A stretch of DNA of 64,000 nucleotides from Mycobacteroides franklinii (GTDB taxonomy: Bacteria; Actinomycetota; Actinomycetes; Mycobacteriales; Mycobacteriaceae): positions 1 to 64,000 of the forward strand of contig NZ_MAFQ01000008.1 in the NCBI RefSeq assembly GCF_002013895.1. The letters are read 5' to 3'. The translations under genes and the position numbers were made by a program. Position 1 is the first letter of the stretch; the number at the start of each line of letters is the position of its first letter. This document shows positions 55,174 to 62,819 of this stretch, piece after piece. The notes beneath the pieces were generated by a model. The model did not search any database. It saw only the letters and a program-made list of their open reading frames with translations, and had not been told where the DNA came from.

Positions 55174-55728
55174 CTATCCCGTCTCCCCGAGAACCCGATA
55201 CAGCGTGGAACGTCCGACACCCAGACTTTGAGCCACGTCGCCCACTCGATGACCTGCTGACACAAGCGTTTTCGCTTGCTCGACCTGCCCAGCGCTCATC
55301 GCCGTGGGACGCCCAATCTTGGCTCCCCGCAACCGAGCTGCCGCCAGCCCAGCCTGGGTTCGTTCGACAATCAGTCCCCGCTCGAACTCCGCGAGCGCCC
55401 CGAACACCGAGAGGATGAGCCTCCCCGACGCCGAGCTGGTGTCGATGGATTCGGTCAACGAGCGAAGATGAATTCCCCTCTGCGAGAGGCTCTCCACGAG
55501 TTCCAGCAGGTGCCGTAGGGAGCGAGCGAGTCGGTCGAGCCTCCACACGACCAGGGTGTCACCCTCGCGCAACACTTCCAGACAGCGGTCGAGTTCGGGT
55601 CGGCTCGACACCGAGCCCGACACCCCCTCGTCCACGAACACCCGCTCGACGCCAGCGGCTTGGAGAGCGTCGAGCTGGAGCCCCACGGACTGCTCGGCGG
55701 TGCTCACCCGCGCGTAACCAATTAACAT
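55174..55728 (-). CDS. Serine recombinase (resolvase/invertase)
   Basis: A 184-residue small serine recombinase. Catalytic Ser in YARVSTAEQ near residue 9, arginines in WRLDRLARSL, and a carboxy-terminal helix-turn-helix (VGDVAQSLGVGRSTLYRVL). The full length is typical for resolvases. It may resolve multimers of the excised element or invert a segment; no target repeats were identified. Confidence 0.93.
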   Translation of the reverse strand: MLIGYARVSTAEQSVGLQLDALQAAGVERVFVDEGVSGSVSSRPELDRCLEVLREGDTLVVWRLDRLARSLRHLLELVESLSQRGIHLRSLTESIDTSSASGRLILSVFGALAEFERGLIVERTQAGLAAARLRGAKIGRPTAMSAGQVEQAKTLVSAGHRVGDVAQSLGVGRSTLYRVLGETG

Positions 55729-55934
55729 GTCTCTAAACCCTCCGATGCCCGAGATACGGGAATCCTGTTGTGGGACAAGGTTTCGGGACGGTGAATGTCA
55801 TGGTCGGCGTAACACGCGCGCTCGGAGCCGAGCTGTCCTGGAACCGAACGGTTTTGGGACACGGTGAGGTGGGCGTACAGACCGACGATGGTCAGCCGCT
55901 CGACGGGAGTCAAGGGTGGCTCGGCATCACTCAT
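55722..55934 (-). CDS. Small protein, 70 residues
   Basis: A 70-residue protein starting MSDAEPPLTPVERLTIV, with overlaps at both ends (8 bp with the upstream gene, 7 bp with the resolvase), which supports translation. No family recognised. Confidence 0.6.
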   Translation of the reverse strand: MSDAEPPLTPVERLTIVGLYAHLTVSQNRSVPGQLGSERACYADHDIHRPETLSHNRIPVSRASEGLETC

Positions 55935-56244
55935 CAATAACCACCCCCTCGACGTACTTGTGCACGAGCCTCGCCCAGTACCAACGGAGTTCGGCGACAG
56001 ATGCCTCCCGTGAGGTGTCGGCACACAGGGCAAGCACCTGATCCCCGCCGTCCTCCTCGTGGCGGGACTGGAGGGTTCGAGCCGCCTGGAGAACCCGAGA
56101 CCAACCCAACGTCAGTTCTGCCCACTCGGCGGGATGGTCGCCTGCCGAGCACCGCTGGGCGTCGGGGCCACGGGCGTGTTGCGGTTCATCGAACAGCTCC
56201 GTGAGTGCCATCAGATGACCTCGGAGCGTGGGGTTTTCGGACAT
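55927..56244 (-). CDS. Small helical protein, 105 residues
   Basis: An acidic helical protein, first gene of the resolvase operon. ATG 56244 is preceded only by weak purines. No recognised domain. Confidence 0.65.
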   Translation of the reverse strand: MSENPTLRGHLMALTELFDEPQHARGPDAQRCSAGDHPAEWAELTLGWSRVLQAARTLQSRHEEDGGDQVLALCADTSREASVAELRWYWARLVHKYVEGVVIDE

Positions 56245-56320
56245 GCTCTGAAGCTAGGTGGATTGGGCAGGGAGGGCAATCGAGAAGGGTGCACGTCCCC
56301 GCGCAGGTCAGAGACATGAA

Positions 56321-56351
56321 GAAACCCCGGAGGAAAGTCCTCCGGGGTTTC
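56321..56351 (-). terminator. Hairpin terminator
   Basis: GAAACCCCGGAGGA pairs perfectly with TCCTCCGGGGTTTC around a 3-nt loop, 10 bases after the 41-residue gene. A TTCTTC follows on the minus strand. Confidence 0.85.
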
Positions 56352-56361
56352 TAGCGTGTGA

Positions 56362-56487
56362 TCACGCGGCGGTCTGGTGCAGCTCGAAATCCACTCCCAT
56401 CCGCATCAGCACATCGACCAGCCGGACGATGGCTTCGTTGGACTGCTCACATTCGGAACACGATGTTCCGCAGGTGTTTTCGGGCAT
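56362..56487 (-). CDS. Short Cys protein, 41 residues
   Basis: A 41-residue protein reading MPENTCGTSCSECEQ then a helix VRLVDVLMRMGVDFEL. The CxxxCxxC could bind zinc. Coupled to the upstream gene by TGATG. Confidence 0.6.
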   Translation of the reverse strand: MPENTCGTSCSECEQSNEAIVRLVDVLMRMGVDFELHQTAA

Positions 56488-56726
56488 CAGTGCGCTCCCT
56501 CTGCGAGTTCCTCTTCCCATCGACTCAAATCTTCAAGCTCTGCGTCAAATCGACATTCGGAACATACGATAGCCTTGTCAACTTCCGACATGTCTCTCTC
56601 ATCGCATTCGTCGCCGCATCTTGGACAGTTCCGCATCGCACGACATTCGGAACATACGATAACCGAGGCAACTTCCACCATGTCTCTCGCATCACATTCA
56701 TCGCCGCATCTTGGACATTCCAGCAT
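56487..56726 (-). CDS. Tandem zinc-ribbon protein, 79 residues
   Basis: Two near-identical ~28-residue units, each CPRCGDECD.RDM.EV.....VCSEC, give two predicted zinc ribbons, followed by an acidic helix. AAAGGAGAAATGTG precedes ATG 56726. The gene follows a conserved leader candidate (56773-56831). Confidence 0.8.
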   Translation of the reverse strand: MLECPRCGDECDARDMVEVASVIVCSECRAMRNCPRCGDECDERDMSEVDKAIVCSECRFDAELEDLSRWEEELAEGAH

Positions 56727-56772
56727 CACATTTCTCCTTTCTTCTTGTGCACCAACCTTTTCAGTGCACCCA

Positions 56773-56831
56773 GTGGATGCCAGGGTCACGAACCCCACGT
56801 GCCGCACCATGACGGTCGGCAGCACCCTCCC
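56773..56831 (-). ncRNA. Candidate structured RNA leader, copy B
   Basis: On the minus strand this is a ~60-nt element shared with 58002-58063: five substitutions at most plus a 3-nt gap, concentrated in one loop. Predicted pairs include GGGTG/CATCC closing the ends, a GTGCGGCAC hairpin and GGGG(yTCGTGA)CCC. A second hairpin (GTGCAC.../GTGCAC) lies between it and the ribosome binding site of the zinc-ribbon gene. Confidence 0.55.
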
Positions 56832-56833
56832 GG

Positions 56834-57619
56834 TCACGCGGCGCGCCGCGCCCGCTTCGGTACCTTCTTCTCGAACACCCACAGGAACGAGTGAACCTTC
56901 CTAGCGTGTTTCTGCGTGCTCCAACGGTTCATCGACGTGCGTGCCGGAGGCACGAGGATGAAGAAGTCCCGCGCGTACAGACCCATCGACTCGGCGTCCC
57001 CACGGAGTTCGGCATGAGACCAGCACTGACGCCCGGACTCCACCTCGTCCTTGCCTTTGACCAGCAAGCGCCCACCGGGCTTGAGAACGCGCATCGCCTC
57101 AGCCATACCGTCGCCGTACAAGGCGCGAATATCCTTGTGGCTCATACCCCCGGTCGTCGCGGCGTTGTTGTACCGCGAGTCGGTCTGGTGCTTGCCCGGG
57201 TTATGAATGTACGGGGGGTCGAGCACCACCACGTCAGCACTTTCGTCGGCATCCGGAAGTGCTCGAAAGTCAGCCAAGAGCACGTCGCCCACAGCAACAT
57301 GGGGCGCGATGTCGCTGCCGACCAGGCTGATCGAGCCTGTATCCATCTTCTTCCAGAACGCGCCCTTCCCCCACGTGACATCTCTGACCAGACTTCCCGG
57401 TGGGATGTACAGCGGGGCGATGTGAGCGATGAGGTCAGCGTTGTTCCCGTTCACGACGCTGGTGATTGTCCAGGGCAGTGCTCCCGCCGCGCGACGTGCT
57501 TCGTCTGCCCGCGCACGCAGGTCATCCAATAGCTCCTGCATCGTCCGGTAGGACCGTAGAGCTGGGTCTAGTTCCACCTCGCAGTCCAGGTCGGTGATGG
57601 TTTCTGCCAATACAGTCAT
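56834..57619 (-). CDS. DNA methyltransferase-like protein
   Basis: A 261-residue protein of the N6_N4-MTase fold. Motif I region VRDVTWGKGAFWK near residue 75, catalytic DPPY in VVLDPPYIHNPGK near residue 130. Third methylase of the element and different in type from the other two. AGGAG lies ahead of ATG 57619. Cytosine-N4 or adenine-N6 specificity cannot be told. Confidence 0.8.
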   Translation of the reverse strand: MTVLAETITDLDCEVELDPALRSYRTMQELLDDLRARADEARRAAGALPWTITSVVNGNNADLIAHIAPLYIPPGSLVRDVTWGKGAFWKKMDTGSISLVGSDIAPHVAVGDVLLADFRALPDADESADVVVLDPPYIHNPGKHQTDSRYNNAATTGGMSHKDIRALYGDGMAEAMRVLKPGGRLLVKGKDEVESGRQCWSHAELRGDAESMGLYARDFFILVPPARTSMNRWSTQKHARKVHSFLWVFEKKVPKRARRAA

Positions 57620-57644
57620 GTAGACTGCTCCTATCTTCTTGTTG

Positions 57645-57713
57645 AGACCCGCCGCACTTGGGTTGCCTCCCAGCGGCGGGTCTCTTCTTTCTGTCCCATC
57701 GGGATTGATGGGA
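57645..57713. terminator. Two hairpins between NrdH and methyltransferase genes
   Basis: GAGACCCGCCGC/GCGGCGGGTCTC (57645-57683) followed by a T-rich tract on the plus strand, and TCCCATC/GATGGGA (about 57694-57713) followed by TCTTTT. Probably terminate transcripts from either side. Confidence 0.65.
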
Positions 57714-57725
57714 AGTCTTTTGTGG

Positions 57726-57965
57726 TCAAGCAGCTTTCGCGTTCGCCAACTCGGCAATCCTGTCCGGAGAGAAGCCACTCCAGTGCCGACCGTCAGGAAG
57801 CAGCACCACCGGAAGCGACGTGTACCCGAGCGACACCACCGTGGCGCGGGCTGCGGGATCACCAGTCACGTCCACAGAGCGATGTGGTACATGCAGACCC
57901 GCGAGTTTCCTTTTCGTCGCAGTGCACTGCGGACAACCAGGTTTTGTGTACACGACGACAGACAT
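57726..57965 (-). CDS. nrdH: NrdH-type glutaredoxin-like redoxin
   Basis: A 79-residue redoxin, VVYTKPGCPQCTATKR with CxxC at residues 10-13, SLPVVLLPDG and a WSGFSPDRI end, all typical of NrdH. Its usual role is to reduce class Ib ribonucleotide reductase. AAGGAG precedes ATG 57965. No nrdE/F is in the element, so it would serve the host enzyme during element replication. Confidence 0.9.
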   Translation of the reverse strand: MSVVVYTKPGCPQCTATKRKLAGLHVPHRSVDVTGDPAARATVVSLGYTSLPVVLLPDGRHWSGFSPDRIAELANAKAA

Positions 57966-58001
57966 GTGTTTCTCCTTGTGCATCAAAAGCGTTGATACGT
58001 C

Positions 58002-58063
58002 GTGGATGCCAGGGTCACGAGCCCCGCGTGCCGCACCCGTTGTCGGGTCGGCAACACCCTCCC
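58002..58063 (-). ncRNA. Candidate structured RNA leader, copy A
   Basis: Second copy of the element at 56773-56831, here ahead of nrdH. Its variable loop is longer (PyCGTTGTCGG on the plus strand). A further hairpin (ATCAA/TTGAT) separates it from the ribosome binding site, so the layout is again aptamer-like element, hairpin, gene. Confidence 0.55.
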
Positions 58064-58067
58064 TTAC

Positions 58068-58889
58068 TCAGGCTGAGACCCGCACGTTCTCGATGTTCTT
58101 GCGGCGCACCATCTCGGCCGCGACCAGCTCGGGCATCTCGACGCCGGTCTTGTTCCGTGCCATCTTCGAGGCCCATGGGGAAGGATGACCTTTGCCCACC
58201 AGCTCCTCCACGAGCTGGTGCGTCTCCACCGCGCGGTCCACGAGCTGCTGGGCTTCAGTGCCAGTCATTTCGGCGGTCATCGAGTCGCCCAGCACGCCGA
58301 TCACTGCGAGGGTGTCCGTCCGTGTGACACCGCGCAGCACGGTTTGACGAGCAGGCCCGAACATCCTGTCTTTTGTCCACCAACTAAGCGCCTCGAACAC
58401 CCAGCCCGTCCGTGTGGTCTTTCGCCGCACGGCTTCCCGCAGGTGCGCGGGCGTCACGTCCGACAGCAGATCAATGTCACCCTGCGGGGTGAGGTGCTTG
58501 AGCAGACGCTCGTGCCCGTGTGCCCCTGCCAGCTCGTATCCGCCCCGGTGGGACATCATCGTCCGTTCGGCCAGCTCGGCGTCGCGGCCCCGGTACAGCA
58601 CTTCGGCCAGGCTGCCAGACTCGCGCAGCACATCTTTGATGTCGCTGCTGACAGCATCACCGTGTTTGAAATGCCTTGCGGTGCTTGGTGTCCTACCACT
58701 GCTCGCATATTTGTTGTTCTGCCACAGGCGGTACTCCACGGCGACGAACTCAGGCTTCTGGCCCTCGACGCCCCCCTGTTGCTGCTGCGCCAGCAGGTCG
58801 GCGGCGATGCCGCCGGAGTTCTCGTGCCGCGCGGACACGATCAGGCCGTGGAGCGCGGCGGTCGCGATGTCGAGCTGTGGTGTGGTCAT
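58068..58889 (-). CDS. Unknown protein, 273 residues
   Basis: A 273-residue soluble protein with an amino-terminal half rich in charged residues and a helical carboxy half. No recognised motif. Its start overlaps the Xis stop by 4 bp (ATGA), so it is co-expressed with excision functions. Confidence 0.75.
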   Translation of the reverse strand: MTTPQLDIATAALHGLIVSARHENSGGIAADLLAQQQQGGVEGQKPEFVAVEYRLWQNNKYASSGRTPSTARHFKHGDAVSSDIKDVLRESGSLAEVLYRGRDAELAERTMMSHRGGYELAGAHGHERLLKHLTPQGDIDLLSDVTPAHLREAVRRKTTRTGWVFEALSWWTKDRMFGPARQTVLRGVTRTDTLAVIGVLGDSMTAEMTGTEAQQLVDRAVETHQLVEELVGKGHPSPWASKMARNKTGVEMPELVAAEMVRRKNIENVRVSA

Positions 58890-59110
58890 GCCGAGACCCG
58901 CTCGCCCCGAGCCGACCGCTCAGTGCGCATGGCCAGCCAAGCCTCAAATTCGTCCTTCGGATACCGCACGCTGGAGCCGACTTGAATGCTCAGCGGCCCG
59001 GTGTTCCGCGAACGCCAGTACGAGAGCGTCTGGCGGCTTACCTGCAACCGGCCTGCCACCTGGGCGGGAGTCAGAAACTCCTCCGCTAGCACTGCTTTGT
59101 TCCGTGCCAT
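58886..59110 (-). CDS. xis: Excisionase (Xis), MerR/AlpA-like
   Basis: A 74-residue helix-turn-helix protein (LTPAQVAGRLQVSRQTLSYWRSRN then a wing SVRYPKDEFEAWL), the usual build of actinomycete Xis. CAAGGAGGTGAG precedes ATG 59110. It is divergent from the repressor/integrase pair, as in many ICEs. Confidence 0.88.
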   Translation of the reverse strand: MARNKAVLAEEFLTPAQVAGRLQVSRQTLSYWRSRNTGPLSIQVGSSVRYPKDEFEAWLAMRTERSARGERVSA

Positions 59111-59143
59111 CTCACCTCCTTGAAAATCCGTTGTGGACTAACC

Positions 59144-59156
59144 ATCTATTTTAGAT
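59144..59156. promoter_or_regulatory. Operator candidate of the integration switch
   Basis: ATCTA-TTT-TAGAT is a perfect dyad in an AT-rich stretch between divergent xis and the repressor gene; AGCAC/GTGCT follows as a second dyad. A -10 TATAGAT (59201-59207) lies only 8 bases before ATG 59216, so the repressor mRNA should be leaderless or nearly so. Confidence 0.6.
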
Positions 59157-59215
59157 AGTAGCACACGCTTTGGACGTGCTGTCCGTTTTGGATGATTGGG
59201 TATAGATTGGTCGGC

Positions 59216-59743
59216 ATGGCCGACCCTCAAGACCGCGCCCTCGGCGCAGCCCTCCGCCGCCGACGCGAAGCACTCGGACTTCAACAGCGAGAGGTCGCGT
59301 CGGCGGCAGGGCTTGCCTCAATCATCTACGGGCGCATCGAACTAGGGAACCGCCCGGTGCGGGCGACCGAACTCCGCGACATCGCTCGTGCCCTCGGCGT
59401 GGACATGGGATCACTACTGGACGAAATAGCTCCCGTGACTGCAGAGGAGCTGGTGCAGCGCGTCGTCATGCAGCGGGACGCCGCCGCATCCGCGCTCCGC
59501 GACTACGGGTCGGCGTTCACCGAAGCGGCGGCTGCCGTAGTCGCGGATGGCGCGTTCGTCGGGGATGGCTGGAACGACCTGGAAACCCCCTCTGACCTGG
59601 CAGAATACCTCTGGGACACTCAAGACCACTACAAACCACTGCGAGCACCCGCCGAGGTCGCGCCCGTCTTGCAGCAGGTGCTCGCACGGGTGCATGTGAG
59701 CCTGGTGACCCTCTCCCCCGCGACGGAGGGTACGGATGGCTGA
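59216..59743 (+). CDS. XRE-family repressor of the element
   Basis: A 175-residue protein with an amino-terminal helix-turn-helix (LGLQQREVASAAGLASIIYGRIELG) and a helical remainder. Located between xis and int, it is the natural candidate for the switch between integrated and excised states. Overlaps the integrase start by 8 bp. ATG 59216 is preferred over 59192 because of the adjacent -10. Confidence 0.88.
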   Translation: MADPQDRALGAALRRRREALGLQQREVASAAGLASIIYGRIELGNRPVRATELRDIARALGVDMGSLLDEIAPVTAEELVQRVVMQRDAAASALRDYGSAFTEAAAAVVADGAFVGDGWNDLETPSDLAEYLWDTQDHYKPLRAPAEVAPVLQQVLARVHVSLVTLSPATEGTDG

Positions 59744-60923
59744 CCCACAGCGGCGCAAGCCAGGTGTGGCCCTGGAAGACCTATGGTTCTACACACGGGG
59801 GCAGCAGGCGGGTGAGAAGAAGCCCCGCCATGGTCGCGGAAAGCGTTGGCGTGTAACAGTTATCGGCTTAGACGGCGAGCGTGAGACCGAAGCGTTCGAC
59901 CGTAAAGTCGATGCCGAGACCTACCGCGATGCCGCAACTACGCGGCTCACTACAGGCACTTACGTCACGGAGAAGGCTGGACTGGTCACGGTGGCCGATG
60001 TCTACGCCGAGTATCTGTCCCACCAGAAGCCAGGCGGGACACGCGCCAGGCGCGAATCCGCTTGGCGCACATGGGTTGCACCGAAGTGGTCCAATAGGAC
60101 TGTCCGCGATGTCCAGCGTTCGGGTGTCAAAGCCTGGATGGTCGAAATGCAGGACAAGGGCGCAAAACCCACCACCATCGAGTCCGCGATGGAAGTGCTG
60201 CGCGGGATACTGCAAGTGGCAGTGGACGACAAACGCCTGGCGGAGAACGTCGCCAGGAATCACAAGCTCCCCGCCCGCACCGACCCACCCAAGGTGTACC
60301 TCTGCCATGAACAAGCCTGGGTACTCGCGGGAGTCATAGACAAGCGCTACCGCACGCTGGTGTTGTTCCTCGTCTATACCGGCCTGCGGTTCGGGGAAGC
60401 GGCAGCGCTGACTGTGCAGGATGTCGATTTCTTGCGTCGCCAGGTCTATGTCCGCCAGCAGGTCTCGGAAGTCGAAGGCAAGCTCAACTGGACGCCTACC
60501 AAAGGCAAACAGAGGCGACATGTGCCTGTGCCGAAGTTCCTCATTGAGCCGCTGAGCGTGCAGTGCAAAGGGAAGAAGCGGGCCGACCAGGTGTTCACCG
60601 CTCCCGAGGGCGGGGTACTCCGTCTCAACACGTGGCGCGACCGCATCTGGAACCCCTGCGTGAAGTCTCTGCGTGAAGTGGACGAGCAGGGAGTTACCCA
60701 TACGGACTTCCCGGACGCTACCCCGCACGATCTGCGCCATACGGCGGCGTCGCTGGCTGTCCAAGCTGGAGCCAACGTCAAGGCGTTGCAAATCATGCTC
60801 GGCCACAAGTCCGCGACACTAACTCTGGACACCTACGCCGAGCTGTTCCCTGAGGACTTGGAGCAAGTCGCCGCCACCCTGCACGCTGCCGTCGAGTCGA
60901 TGGGGCGGGTAGGCAGTGGGTAG
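59736..60923 (+). CDS. int: Tyrosine integrase of element 1
   Basis: A 395-residue site-specific recombinase. Arm-binding and core-binding domains at the amino end; catalytic Arg in YTGLRFGE near residue 213, HDLRHTAAS near 330, and the LGHKSATLTLDTYAEL box with catalytic Tyr near 366. The stop lies 128 bp from attR. The direct-repeat arm candidate at 60908-60926 overlaps its last codons. Confidence 0.95.
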   Translation: MADPQRRKPGVALEDLWFYTRGQQAGEKKPRHGRGKRWRVTVIGLDGERETEAFDRKVDAETYRDAATTRLTTGTYVTEKAGLVTVADVYAEYLSHQKPGGTRARRESAWRTWVAPKWSNRTVRDVQRSGVKAWMVEMQDKGAKPTTIESAMEVLRGILQVAVDDKRLAENVARNHKLPARTDPPKVYLCHEQAWVLAGVIDKRYRTLVLFLVYTGLRFGEAAALTVQDVDFLRRQVYVRQQVSEVEGKLNWTPTKGKQRRHVPVPKFLIEPLSVQCKGKKRADQVFTAPEGGVLRLNTWRDRIWNPCVKSLREVDEQGVTHTDFPDATPHDLRHTAASLAVQAGANVKALQIMLGHKSATLTLDTYAELFPEDLEQVAATLHAAVESMGRVGSG

Positions 60924-60926
60924 GCA
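60908..60926 (+). promoter_or_regulatory. Arm-type integrase-site candidate, right
   Basis: Identical in 19 positions to 31290-31308, with two GGTAGGCA units. Lies in the last codons of the integrase, 126 bp inside attR. Confidence 0.65.
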
Positions 60927-61051
60927 AGAGTTTTGGTCCGCCTTGAATTCGTTGGACAGATTGGAAGAAGAAAATGCCTATCTAACTGCTATAACACGTG
61001 TTTCATATTGTGATAACAAATCAGATGTTTCCCCAGTTCAAGCTGTGTAAC
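60924..61051. other. AT-rich spacer between integrase and attR
   Basis: These 128 bp contain no gene. They are markedly AT-rich (CTATAACACGTG, TATTGTGATAAC) compared with the surroundings and would be part of attP, suitable for bending or host-factor binding. Confidence 0.5.
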
Positions 61052-61099
61052 CTTCGTTCGGGACGAAGAGGTCGTGGGTTCGAATCCCGCCACCCCGAC
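61052..61099 (+). repeat. attR core (48 bp), shared with element 2
   Basis: Exact copy of 31171-31218 from the tRNA-Pro 3' half; the 5' part of the tRNA is missing here. It lies between two integrases that face each other, so it is the right end of element 1 and the left end of element 2. Confidence 0.93.
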
Positions 61100-61118
61100 T
61101 GGTGTGTTCGCAGGTAGA

Positions 61119-61147
61119 GGCCCTGACCGGGAATTCTGGTCGGGGCC
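61119..61147. terminator. Hairpin between att core and second integrase
   Basis: GGCCCTGACC pairs with GGTCGGGGCC (one wobble) around a 9-nt loop, followed by TTCTTACTT on the plus strand. Confidence 0.6.
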
Positions 61148-61150
61148 TTC

Positions 61151-62320
61151 TTACTTCCCAGTCCGCAGCTGGTCCGCAGTGGATTCCAAAGACCGCATCC
61201 GCGCCGCATCTAGTGCAACCGAAACCTGCTCCAGGTCGTCCGGGAACAAGTCTGCATAGGTGTCCAGGGTCAGGACTGCGGACGCGTGCCCGAGCATCGT
61301 CTGGACGGCCTTGACGTTGGCCCCCGCGCTGATCGACAGCGACGCCGCCGTGTGGCGAAGGTCGTGCGGTGTCACGGTGGGGTACGCCGGGTCTGCTGCC
61401 TGGAGACGTTGGACGGCCACGTTGAAGACCCGCGGCCGCCACGTCGACACTCGCAGCAGTGCTCCTCCTGGCGATGTGAACACCAAGTCCTCACGCCGCT
61501 TACCCATCATGAGCACGGCCAGCGGCTCGGCCAGGAACGCCGGGAACGGCACCGAGCGACGTTCGTGGGATTTCGGCGACGACCACACCACACGTCCCTT
61601 CACCTCGGCGACCGCCTCACGGATATTCACCCTGCGACGCAGCATGTCGAATGACTCCACCCGCAGCGCTGCCATCTCGCCCCAGCGCAACCCGGTGTAG
61701 GCCAGAAATCGAACAACGATGGCGTACTCGCCGACCTCGCGGGCCAGAAGTTCCACCTGCCGGTGCGTCAGGTAGCCCCGTGCTCGGTGCTGTCGTCGCG
61801 GCGACTTCACTCCCATACACGGATTGCGGGGGATCCGTCGATCGTCGACGGCCATCTCCAGAATCTGTCTCAGGACGCTAAGCGCATTCTCGATGGTGGC
61901 CGGTTTGGCTCCACCCGCCGCCAATTGCTGCACCCACGCCCTGATATCCGACGATTGCACGTCGGCTACTGCGACCGCGGCCCACCGGCCTTCGACGTAG
62001 CCCGACCATGCGAACGCGCGTGTCGCAACCGTCGTCTCCTTCAAATGGCCCTGGGTACCAAGCCACTTGGCGTGCAATTCACGGACGGTAATGCGCCCGG
62101 CTTTTGGCGCGACATAGGTTCCTATCGTCTGCGCGGCTGTGATCTCGTTGAGAAAGGCCTGAGCGTCCACCTTGCGGTCGAACGAACGGGTGTTCTCACC
62201 GCCTTGATCATCGACATACCGGGCCAACCATCGGCGCCCTTTGCCATTGCGCGCGGCAGGGGTCCCGTCCGATCGACGCCACCTGTCCTCGACGCCGGCG
62301 CGGCGGTTTCGTCGCTGCAT
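61151..62320 (-). CDS. int: Tyrosine integrase of element 2
   Basis: A 389-residue integrase of the same family as that of element 1: YTGLRWGEMAAL, HDLRHTAASLSISAGANVKA, LGHASAVLTLDTYADL with catalytic Tyr. The end DLEQVSVALDAARM parallels DLEQVAATLHAAVE of element 1. GGAGGTGGCTCAC precedes ATG 62320. Direct repeats GTCCGCAG lie in its last codons (61162-61180), matching the position of the element 1 arm sites. Confidence 0.93.
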   Translation of the reverse strand: MQRRNRRAGVEDRWRRSDGTPAARNGKGRRWLARYVDDQGGENTRSFDRKVDAQAFLNEITAAQTIGTYVAPKAGRITVRELHAKWLGTQGHLKETTVATRAFAWSGYVEGRWAAVAVADVQSSDIRAWVQQLAAGGAKPATIENALSVLRQILEMAVDDRRIPRNPCMGVKSPRRQHRARGYLTHRQVELLAREVGEYAIVVRFLAYTGLRWGEMAALRVESFDMLRRRVNIREAVAEVKGRVVWSSPKSHERRSVPFPAFLAEPLAVLMMGKRREDLVFTSPGGALLRVSTWRPRVFNVAVQRLQAADPAYPTVTPHDLRHTAASLSISAGANVKAVQTMLGHASAVLTLDTYADLFPDDLEQVSVALDAARMRSLESTADQLRTGK

Positions 62321-62488
62321 GTGAGCCACCTCCGTTGGGTGCCAGATTCCCACCGACCACCGACAGCCGACGAAATCGTTCGACTGGAGCCAATTTATAG
62401 GCGAAGTTGAGGGTACTGGTGGACAAATGCAGGGCGCCACCACCACCGTTGGATTCGTTGACAGAACCCACTATTGAGGAGCAGCTAC

Positions 62489-62686
62489 ATGGATCTACTG
62501 AGTGCCAAACAGGTTTCAGACATCATCGGCATTCCCGTTGGAACTCTCCGCTACTGGCGCCACTGCGACATCGGACCGGCCAGTTTCACCTTGGGCCGCC
62601 GAGTCGTCTACCGGCGCGACGAAGTGCTGCGATGGATCTCGGAGCAAGAAAGCGCAACCCGGCGCGGAGGCGGAGACGCCGCGTGA
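62489..62686 (+). CDS. AlpA/excisionase-like protein of element 2
   Basis: A 65-residue helix-turn-helix protein (LLSAKQVSDIIGIPVGTLRYWRHCD then a wing RVVYRRDEVLRWI). GAGGAGC precedes ATG 62489. Divergent from the integrase. Confidence 0.82.
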   Translation: MDLLSAKQVSDIIGIPVGTLRYWRHCDIGPASFTLGRRVVYRRDEVLRWISEQESATRRGGGDAA

Positions 62687-62699
62687 ACCGCACCCACGA

Positions 62700-62728
62700 A
62701 AAAGACCCCGGGGCCTAGCCGAGGTCTT
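62700..62728 (+). terminator. Terminator after the excisionase-like gene
   Basis: AAAGACC and GGTCTTT pair around a GC-rich loop with further pairing, followed by GTTCG. Plus-strand orientation fits the end of the short gene. Confidence 0.6.
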
Positions 62729-62819
62729 TGTTCGAACCACCTGATCATCCGACACGGAAGTTCCACATGAGAATAGCTCGTCAACGCAGCCTGCATAAGC
62801 ACCGTATGCAGGAAATCCT

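Noticed and set aside
61052..61099. A second tRNA-Pro gene at the right repeat
   Set aside because: Only the 3' half is present; the D-arm and the 5' acceptor strand are missing.
62683..62718. GTG frame after the element 2 excisionase-like gene
   Set aside because: It has only 11 codons and runs into the terminator hairpin.
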